Both the position numbers and the translations under genes were made by a program. This document shows positions 13,301 to 19,164 of a stretch of DNA of 19,164 nucleotides, in pieces. Source of the stretch: Competibacteraceae bacterium UBA3908 (GTDB lineage: Bacteria; Pseudomonadota; Gammaproteobacteria; Competibacterales; Competibacteraceae); contig DGFE01000129.1 of NCBI GenBank assembly GCA_002391525.1, forward strand, positions 1 to 19,164, given 5' to 3'. Below the pieces are notes generated by a model. It was not told the origin of the DNA and did not search any database. It saw nothing but the letters and a program-made list of their open reading frames with translations. The number at the start of each line of letters is the position of its first letter. Within the stretch, counting starts at the first letter, position 1.

Positions 13301-13327
13301 CGCAGTCAAGTGAATCGGGAGAATGAC

Positions 13328-13633
13328 ATGAGTGGCGCCAGTCCTTATCCAGCCCTTATGAACCGCTACGCGGCACCATCACGTCCGCGCCGCCGACGGG
13401 CTACGTTGAAATCAAGCTGCTTTCCGTCCGGAGCCGCCTGGGCCGGGTGCGTTGCATTGGCTGTTCGGTGGGGCTGGGCGTGTTGGTCAACCGGGCGGGA
13501 GGATTGCGGGGCGGGGTTGCCACCGTGCTGGAGGGCGGCGGCGATCCGGCGGGCTATCTGGTCGGCGGCATGGAACGCGCCCGGGAAGCCGGCCAACGGC
13601 GAGCTGGAGTATGATGGCCGCGCCGACCGGTGA
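13328..13633 (+). pseudogene. Small ORF of unknown family, probably frameshifted
   Basis: ATG at 13328 has a good RBS (GGGAG, 6 bases upstream) and a promoter just before it, so a gene once began here. The ATG frame reads sensibly for only about 10 codons (MSGASPYPAL), then becomes rich in Trp, Cys and Arg. The adjacent frame (phase of 13399) takes over with natural-looking sequence, including GTITSAPPTGYVEIKLLSV and later VATVLEGGGDPAGYLVGG. Near the end the ATG frame again looks natural (PANGELEYDGRADR, stop 13631-13633). Two compensating shifts, by mutation or sequence error, would restore one protein of about 100 residues. I do not recognise the family. The stop lies 49 bases before the GGDEF gene. 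Confidence 0.35.
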
Positions 13634-13682
13634 AACACGGCGACCGCGCCAAGCCGGCGCGGCTGGCGATGGAGATAACCTT

Positions 13683-15332
13683 ATGGATAGAGAAAACGAT
13701 AGCCAGATCAGGATCCTGGTGGTCGACGACGATCCGGTGATCCGGTTGCTGGTAGGGGAAACCCTGGAACGGGAAGGTTTTGCCGTGACGGCGGCCGAGA
13801 ACGGCGAGACTGCGCTCGCGATCTTTGCCGCGCGCCCCTGCGACCTGATCCTGCTGGATGTGATGATGCCGGGGCTGGACGGCTTCGCCGCCTGCGCCCG
13901 GTTGCGCCGAACGCCGGCTGGAAAGCGCGTGCCCATCGTGATGATCACCGGCCTGGACGACGAGTCTTCCATTCGGCGCGCCTACGACGCGGGCGCCACC
14001 GATTTCATCACCAAGCCGCTCAACTGGCTCATCCTCGCCCAGCGCGCCCGCTATCTGCTGCGGGCCAGCGCCGCCATGCGGGAACTGGCCTGGCGGGTCG
14101 ATTTCCAGCGGGTGCTGATCGAAACCCTCCCGGTGCCGATTGCGGTGGAAGATGCCCGGGGACGTTGCCTGGTGTGTAATCCCGCCTTTGAAGCATTGAC
14201 GGGCCAGTCGTCGACGCCGGCGGACGCGACTCCGCGGGCGTCTGGTTGCCCGATTCCGAAGCCGCCGGCCCCGGTCGCCGGCAGCGCCGGCGCCGAAGGG
14301 TGGCGGCAGCGGGTTTATGAGACCGAAGTGGTTCGGGCCGGCGCCGAACCCCGGTCGGTCATGGCCCATCAGGCGGTGTTTACCCCGCCGGAATCGGGCG
14401 AATCCGGCGTGATCAGCGTCGTGCTGGACATCACCGACCGCAAGAAGAGCGAGGAACATTTGCGCTTGGCCGAGACCGTGTTTCAAACGGCGGCGGACGC
14501 GATCATGGTCACCAATGCCGTGGGCGTCATCAAATCGGTCAATCCCGCTTTCACCGCCATCACCGGCTACCGGTCCGAGGAGGTCGTGGGTCAAACGCCC
14601 CGGCTACTGAAATCCGGGCGGCAGAGCGGCGAATTCTACGCGAATTTCTGGCGCAGTCTGTGCGAAACCGGACGCTGGTCCGGCGAATTGTGGCAGCGCC
14701 GCAAGAACGGTGACGTCTATCCGGTGTGGGAAACCATCGCGGCGGTTCGCGACCGGAATGGACGCATCGTCGAGTATGTAGCTTTCTTCAACGACATCAC
14801 CGCCCGCAAGCAAGCCGAGCAGGCGATTTTTCACCGCGCCAACTACGATCTGCTGACCGGCTTGCCCAACCGCGGCCTGCTGCGCGAACGGCTCGACCAG
14901 GCGCTCAGGCAAGCGCGCCGCTACCATCGGCAGGTGGCGCTGATGTTCATGGATCTGGATCGTTTCAAACAGGTCAACGACACCCTGGGGCACAGTCTGG
15001 GCGATCTGCTGCTGTACCAGGCCGCTTCGCGGCTGGGGGCATGCGTGCGCGATACCGACACCGTGGCCCGGCAGGGCGGCGACGAGTTCGTGGTGGTGCT
15101 GCCGGACATTGCGGACGGGCGGGATGCCGGCGTGGTCGCCGAAAAGATCATCGACCGGTTGGGGGAGCCGTTCGATCTGAGCGGTAACACCGTTCACATC
15201 GGCGTCAGCATCGGCATCGCGCTTTATCCCGATCATGGCGTCGACATGGAAACCCTGTTGCGCCACGCCGATCTGGCGATGTATCAGGCCAAGCTCGCCG
15301 GACGCAACACCTTTCGAGTGTACGAGCCATGA
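13683..15332 (+). CDS. Response regulator with REC-PAS-PAS-GGDEF, diguanylate cyclase
   Basis: Expected to make cyclic-di-GMP from two GTP under phosphorelay control. The 549 residues comprise REC (about 9-125; D59 in LLDVMMPGLDG, K111 in TKP), a degenerate PAS (about 140-255), a clear PAS (about 262-375; FQTAADAIMVTNAVG, NPAFTAITGY, then PAC ending FFNDITARKQAE) and GGDEF (about 385-545). The active-site motif GGDEF is intact (465-469). The inhibitory I-site RDTD (456-459) lies five residues before it, so product feedback is likely. DLLTGLPNR and DLDRFKQVNDTLGH are also present. There is no EAL domain. The start at 13683 is supported by GGAG (13671-13674) 8 bases upstream. The TGA stop overlaps a short ATG frame (ATGA) leading into the topoisomerase gene. 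Confidence 0.95.
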   Translation: MDRENDSQIRILVVDDDPVIRLLVGETLEREGFAVTAAENGETALAIFAARPCDLILLDVMMPGLDGFAACARLRRTPAGKRVPIVMITGLDDESSIRRAYDAGATDFITKPLNWLILAQRARYLLRASAAMRELAWRVDFQRVLIETLPVPIAVEDARGRCLVCNPAFEALTGQSSTPADATPRASGCPIPKPPAPVAGSAGAEGWRQRVYETEVVRAGAEPRSVMAHQAVFTPPESGESGVISVVLDITDRKKSEEHLRLAETVFQTAADAIMVTNAVGVIKSVNPAFTAITGYRSEEVVGQTPRLLKSGRQSGEFYANFWRSLCETGRWSGELWQRRKNGDVYPVWETIAAVRDRNGRIVEYVAFFNDITARKQAEQAIFHRANYDLLTGLPNRGLLRERLDQALRQARRYHRQVALMFMDLDRFKQVNDTLGHSLGDLLLYQAASRLGACVRDTDTVARQGGDEFVVVLPDIADGRDAGVVAEKIIDRLGEPFDLSGNTVHIGVSIGIALYPDHGVDMETLLRHADLAMYQAKLAGRNTFRVYEP

Positions 15333-15400
15333 CCGGCGGGATGGCGCGGCGGCTGTCGCGGACGGTCGACGGGCGCTTCGCGCTGGAGCGCGCGGCGTGA
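15329..15400 (+). CDS. Possible 23-codon coupling ORF between the GGDEF and TopB-RecQ genes
   Basis: ATG at 15329 overlaps the GGDEF stop as ATGA, and the ORF's TGA overlaps the GTG start of the topoisomerase as GTGA. It encodes 23 residues (MTGGMARRLSRTVDGRFALE and three more) with no recognisable motif. It exactly bridges the 64-base gap, so its translation could carry ribosomes to the GTG start. Its own RBS is weak. It may be chance in high-GC DNA. Confidence 0.3.
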   Translation: MTGGMARRLSRTVDGRFALERAA

Positions 15401-18400
15401 GCGTCGCCGTCGTCGCCGAAAAACCCGCCGTCGCCCGCGACATCGCCAAAGTGCTGGGCGCCCGCCAGCGCGGTGCGGGCTTTCTGCACGGCAACGGTTA
15501 CGTGGTGACCTGGGCCATCGGCCATCTGGTGCGACTGGCCGAACCGCACGAAATCGATCCCGACTGGAAACGCTGGCGGCGCGACCTGTTGCCGATGTTG
15601 CCCGAGCGCTGGCCGCTGATCGTCGGCGACGCCACCCGCGAGCAGTTCGAGGCGGTTTGCCGCGTGCTCAACGACGAGGCCATCGAGCGGATCGTCTGCG
15701 CCACCGACGCCGGGCGCGAAGGCGAGCTGATCTTCCGTTACCTCTACGAGGCGGCCGGTTGCCGCAAGCCGGTCAGCCGCCTGTGGATTTCCTCGCTGAC
15801 GCCGGACGCCATCCGCCAGGGGTTCCAGCAGTTGCGCGACGGGCGGGACTTCGATCCCCTGGCCGCCGCCGCGCGGGGCCGCAGTCAGGCCGACTGGCTG
15901 GTCGGCATGAATCTGTCGCGGGCTTACACCCTGGCCCGCGGCACGCCCGGCGACGAGGCGCTGTCGGTCGGACGGGTGCAGACTCCGACGCTGGCGCTGG
16001 TGGTGGAGCGGGACCTGGCCATCCGCGCCTTCGTGCCGGAGGATTACCGGGAGGTGGTGGCGACTTTCACCCCGTGTTGCTCCCCTCTCCCTCCGGGAGA
16101 GGGGGCGGGGGGGGGGGCCGAGGGCGAGGAGGAGCCGGGACAGAATGACGTCGCCCCGCGCTACCGAGGCGTCTGGTTCCGTGGCGAACGCCCGTCCGAC
16201 CCCAGGGCCAGGCGGCTGCCCGCCGACGGCGAGGAAGCCGCGCGCATCGTCGCCCGCGCCCAGCGGGGACGGGCCGTCGTCGAATCCCGCTCCGCCGAAA
16301 CCCGGCGCGTGCCGCCGCCGCTGCTGTACGACCTGACCGAATTGCAGCGTCACGCCAACCGGTTGTACGGTTTCAGCGCCCAGACCACGCTCGACCTCGC
16401 CCAGAAGCTGTACGAGCAGCACAAGCTGATCAGCTATCCCCGCACCGACAGCCGCCATCTCTCGACCGCGGCGGCGGGAACGCTCGGAGCCGTGGTCGCG
16501 GCGATCCGACAGCCCTACCAGGATCGACTGGCGCCGGGAACCGGGCAGCGCCCACTTGGCGCGCGCTTCGTGGACGACGGCAAAGTCACCGACCATCACG
16601 CCATCATTCCCACCCCGTCGCCGGCGCGCGCCGCGCTGGCCGCCGACGAGCGCAGGATTTACGACCTGATTTGCCGGCGGCTGCTGATGGCCTGGCACGA
16701 TGAACAGGTCTGGGCCGTCACCACCCTGATCACCGCCATCACCACGCCGGAAGCGGATGGCGCCACCGTCATCGACCGTTATCACAGCAGCGGCACGGCG
16801 GTGGAGCAGCTCGGTTGGAAGGTGCTGGAAGTGGACGCTCAGCGAAATCCCCCCCAACCCCCCTTTGCCAAAGGGGGGCGCCCGAAGGGCGGGGGGATTT
16901 CCCCATCGGCCGCCGAATCCTCTATCGAAGACGACGCCGAGCAAAGCCTGCCGCCGGGTCTGACGGTCGGCCAGCCGCAACGGGTGCTGGAGGCCCGCGC
17001 CGTGGTCAAGCGGACCCGCCCGCCGCCGCGCCTGACCGAGGCGGCCCTGCTAACGGCGATGGAGACCGCCGGACGGCATCTGGAGGACAGGGAACTGTCG
17101 GCGGCGATGAAGGATAGCGGGCTGGGCACGCCGGCCACCCGCGCCGACATCATCGAAACCCTGCTCAAGCGCCGCTATCTGACCCGCGACGGCAAGGCGT
17201 TGCGCGCCACCGAGCGCGGCATCCACCTGATTCAGACCGTCCAGCCGCCGATCAGGAGTCCGGCGATGACCGGCGAGTGGGAAGCGCGCCTGCAGCGCAT
17301 CCAGCGCGGCGAGGCGGATTTGGACGGTTTCATGGCGGCCATCGCCGGCTATGTCCGCGAAGCCGTGACGCAGGCGTTCGCGACGGCTGCCCAAGCATCG
17401 CCGGTCGCGGTGGTTGCGCCGCTGGCGGAAGCCGTCCCGCGCCGCGAACCGGTGGCGGCGGACCGGTTGGAGGCGCTGTTGCGGACGGTGTTCCGGCTGC
17501 CGGCGTTTCGGCCCTATCAGGAACAGGTGTGCCGCACGGTGACCGCAGGCCGGGACGTGTTGCTGGTGATGCCGACCGGGGCCGGCAAGTCGCTGTGTTT
17601 TCAGTTGCCCGGCATCGCGCGAGCCGGCACGACCCTGGTGGTTTCGCCGCTGATCGCGCTGATGGAGGATCAGGTCGCCAAACTGTGCGAACTCGGGTTG
17701 CGCGCCGAACGCATCCACTCCGGCCGCGACCGGGCGACGTCGCGACAGGTCTGCATCGACTATTTGCAGGGCCGGCTCGATTATCTGTTCATCGCCCCGG
17801 AGCGGCTGAGCGTGCCGGGTTTTCCCGAATTGCTGGCCAGGCGCAAACCGGCGCTGATCGCGGTGGACGAGGCGCACTGCATTTCCCAGTGGGGCCACGA
17901 TTTCCGCCCCGACTACCGGATGCTGGGGCAACACCTGCCGCTGCTGCGGCCCGCGCCCGTGATCGCGCTGACCGCGACCGCGACCCCGCTGGTGCAGGAC
18001 GACATCGTGCGGCAGCTCGAGATGGGCGAGGCGGCGCGTTACATTCACGGTTTCCGCCGTCCCAATCTGGCGGTCGAGACGGTGGAAGTGAAGGTGACGG
18101 ACCGACACGCCGCCGTCCAGCGGATTCTGACCGATCCGGGTCGGCGACCGGCCATCGTCTACGCGCCGACCCGCAAAGCGACCGAACTGCTGGCGTCGGA
18201 ACTGGGGGCGGATTTTCCCGTCGCCGCCTATCACGCCGGGATGGCGGCGCAGGAGCGCGACCGGGTGCAGGGTCTTTTCAACGCCGGCCAGTTGCAGGTG
18301 ATCGTCGCCACCATCGCCTTCGGCATGGGGATCGACAAGCCCGACATCCGCACCGTGATTCACGCCGCGCTGCCGGGCAGCGTCGAAGGTTATTACCAGG

Positions 18401-19164
18401 AAATCGGCAGGGCCGGGCGCGACGGTCAGCCGGCCCGCGCCATCCTGCTCTATTCCTACGCCGACTTGCGCACCCACGAATGGTTTCACCGGCGCGACTA
18501 TCCCGACCCGGAACGGCTGGCGCTTGTTTTCGAGGCGCTCGGCGCCGAGCCGCGGCCCAGGGCGCTAGTGTGCGACCGGCTGGGCCTGGTCCCGGAGGAG
18601 TTCGACATCGCCCTGGAAAAGTTGCGCATTCACGGCGGCGCCTGGCGGGATGCCGAGGGCAACGTCAGCCGGGGCGACGGAGATTGGCTGCGGCCCTACG
18701 AGCGGCAGCGCGCGCACAAGCTGGCGGAACCGCGGCAGATGCTGGAGTTCGCCGACCGGGCGGCCGGTTGCCGCATGGTGCGGCTGGTGCGGCATTTCGG
18801 CGACCGGGACGACGATCAGCCCTGCCGGATTTGTGACGTGTGCGCGCCGCGGGCGGCGGCGGCCCGGCGCTCTCGCTCGCTCAGGCCCGCCGAATCCCAA
18901 CTGGCTCTGCAAGTGTTGGAAGCCTTGCGCTGGCGGGAGGGTCAGACCATCCGCCAGTTGCACGAGAAGCTGACGAATGGGCAGGGGGATCGGCGAACCT
19001 TCGAGCGGTTGCTGGAGGCCATGGCCGGCGTCGGTCTGGTCGAAATCAGGGACGATGCGTTCAGCAAGGACGGCAGGGTGATCGCCTTCCGGCGGTTGTA
19101 TCTGACCGAGGCTGGCGGGAACGCGGGGATCGGCGACGTGGGAGCGGTGCGGTTGCGGGAGGCG
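15397..19164 (+). CDS. DNA topoisomerase III fused to RecQ helicase, 3'-truncated by window edge
   Basis: One open frame of 1256 codons without a stop joins two enzymes. The TopB half (about 1-660) is a type IA topoisomerase: TOPRIM with AEKPAVARDIA at the N-terminus and TDAGREGEL (103-111, D104), then the active-site Tyr Y347 in ISYPRTDSRHLS, and GLGTPATRADIIETL near its end. The RecQ half (from about 689) has FRPYQEQ, Walker A MPTGAGKS (725-732), DEAH (824-827), SQWGHDFRPDY, ALTATAT and QEIGRAGRDG. A zinc site (CRICDVC) and a winged-helix region reach the window edge. The GTG start has GGAG (15385-15388) 8 bases upstream, and the TOPRIM motif begins immediately. The frame stays open across the junction, so this is a true fusion, not two overlapping genes. 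It probably unlinks or dissolves recombination intermediates. TopB carries two in-frame palindromic inserts (near 229-246 and 484-501). Confidence 0.93.
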   Translation, partial: MSVAVVAEKPAVARDIAKVLGARQRGAGFLHGNGYVVTWAIGHLVRLAEPHEIDPDWKRWRRDLLPMLPERWPLIVGDATREQFEAVCRVLNDEAIERIVCATDAGREGELIFRYLYEAAGCRKPVSRLWISSLTPDAIRQGFQQLRDGRDFDPLAAAARGRSQADWLVGMNLSRAYTLARGTPGDEALSVGRVQTPTLALVVERDLAIRAFVPEDYREVVATFTPCCSPLPPGEGAGGGAEGEEEPGQNDVAPRYRGVWFRGERPSDPRARRLPADGEEAARIVARAQRGRAVVESRSAETRRVPPPLLYDLTELQRHANRLYGFSAQTTLDLAQKLYEQHKLISYPRTDSRHLSTAAAGTLGAVVAAIRQPYQDRLAPGTGQRPLGARFVDDGKVTDHHAIIPTPSPARAALAADERRIYDLICRRLLMAWHDEQVWAVTTLITAITTPEADGATVIDRYHSSGTAVEQLGWKVLEVDAQRNPPQPPFAKGGRPKGGGISPSAAESSIEDDAEQSLPPGLTVGQPQRVLEARAVVKRTRPPPRLTEAALLTAMETAGRHLEDRELSAAMKDSGLGTPATRADIIETLLKRRYLTRDGKALRATERGIHLIQTVQPPIRSPAMTGEWEARLQRIQRGEADLDGFMAAIAGYVREAVTQAFATAAQASPVAVVAPLAEAVPRREPVAADRLEALLRTVFRLPAFRPYQEQVCRTVTAGRDVLLVMPTGAGKSLCFQLPGIARAGTTLVVSPLIALMEDQVAKLCELGLRAERIHSGRDRATSRQVCIDYLQGRLDYLFIAPERLSVPGFPELLARRKPALIAVDEAHCISQWGHDFRPDYRMLGQHLPLLRPAPVIALTATATPLVQDDIVRQLEMGEAARYIHGFRRPNLAVETVEVKVTDRHAAVQRILTDPGRRPAIVYAPTRKATELLASELGADFPVAAYHAGMAAQERDRVQGLFNAGQLQVIVATIAFGMGIDKPDIRTVIHAALPGSVEGYYQEIGRAGRDGQPARAILLYSYADLRTHEWFHRRDYPDPERLALVFEALGAEPRPRALVCDRLGLVPEEFDIALEKLRIHGGAWRDAEGNVSRGDGDWLRPYERQRAHKLAEPRQMLEFADRAAGCRMVRLVRHFGDRDDDQPCRICDVCAPRAAAARRSRSLRPAESQLALQVLEALRWREGQTIRQLHEKLTNGQGDRRTFERLLEAMAGVGLVEIRDDAFSKDGRVIAFRRLYLTEAGGNAGIGDVGAVRLREA
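16082..16104. repeat. Palindromic repeat inside the topoisomerase coding region
   Basis: CCCCTCTCCC (16082-16091) and GGGAGAGGGG (16095-16104) are perfect 10-bp complements around TCC. This resembles the short CCCTCTCCC/GGGAGAGGG elements dispersed between genes in many proteobacteria. Here it is in frame and encodes SPLPPGEG, followed by a Gly/Glu-rich stretch not expected in the topoisomerase fold. Confidence 0.75.
16107..16117 (+). repeat. Run of eleven G in the topoisomerase coding region
   Basis: An uninterrupted G11 tract follows the palindrome directly and encodes part of AGGGAEGE. The frame is intact as given. Such tracts are prone to slippage in replication and to errors in sequencing; a change of one base would stop both TopB and RecQ from being made. 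Confidence 0.8.
16845..16900. repeat. Second palindromic repeat inside the topoisomerase coding region
   Basis: The element begins AAATCCCCCC and ends GGGGGGATTT, with an inner perfect stem CCCCCCTTT (16858-16866) and AAAGGGGGG (16870-16878). This matches the form of a widespread intergenic repeat. It is in frame and encodes NPPQPPFAKGG and the following residues (about 484-501), between a conserved TopB segment and a linker. Confidence 0.8.

Noticed and set aside
13290..13322. Minus-strand stretch reading IVGATGTGR, like a P-loop
   Set aside because: It lies in a short frame that is closed soon on both sides and overlaps a better-supported + strand promoter and RBS; probably chance.
15205..16980. 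Long minus-strand frame opposite the topoisomerase
   Set aside because: Antisense of TOPRIM and active-site coding sequence; no motif of its own.

Overview
The window is high-GC bacterial DNA with tightly packed genes. It holds nine confident protein genes (seven on +, two on -), and the two end genes are cut by the window edges. The gene types (Pap-type double PPK2, PPK1, RpfG-like HD-GYP regulator, PAS-rich hybrid kinase, CHAD protein, YccA/BI-1 protein, SLT-type transglycosylase) suggest a gammaproteobacterium. A Competibacter/Contendobacter-like wastewater lineage is possible, but that is a guess from gene content. I saw no rRNA, tRNA, CRISPR array, transposase or phage gene.

Layout. 1-968 (-): secreted lytic transglycosylase, 3' end missing. 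1239-5065 (+): two translationally coupled polyphosphate genes, pap (two PPK2 domains) and ppk1. 5066-5289: leader with a nested, co-centred inverted repeat around a TATAAT. 5290-9487 (+): overlapping genes for a REC-HD-GYP cyclic-di-GMP phosphodiesterase and a soluble PAS3-HisKA-HATPase-REC-Hpt hybrid kinase. 9551-10561 (+): CHAD-domain protein, a polyphosphate-binding family. 10661-11947 (+): MmgE/PrpD-family enzyme. 11948-12244: AT-rich spacer with hairpins, a possible small RNA and two convergent intrinsic terminators. 12245-12928 (-): YccA/BI-1-type membrane protein. 12929-13682: mostly non-coding or decayed, with a good promoter and RBS leading into a small ORF that looks frameshifted. 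13683-15332 (+): REC-PAS-PAS-GGDEF response regulator. 15397-19164 (+): a single open frame encoding topoisomerase III joined to a RecQ helicase, running off the right edge.

How they may work together. PPK1 makes polyphosphate from ATP, Pap spends it to turn AMP into ADP, and the CHAD protein probably binds polyphosphate. Between them sits a phosphorelay whose likely output is cyclic-di-GMP hydrolysis, and a diguanylate cyclase regulator lies about 4 kb downstream. The window may therefore link polyphosphate storage to cyclic-di-GMP signalling; this is inference from adjacency. The most striking single gene is the TopB-RecQ fusion. It places the two partners of a RecQ/Top3 dissolution machine on one polypeptide, and its topoisomerase half carries two in-frame palindromic repeats of the kind usually found between genes.
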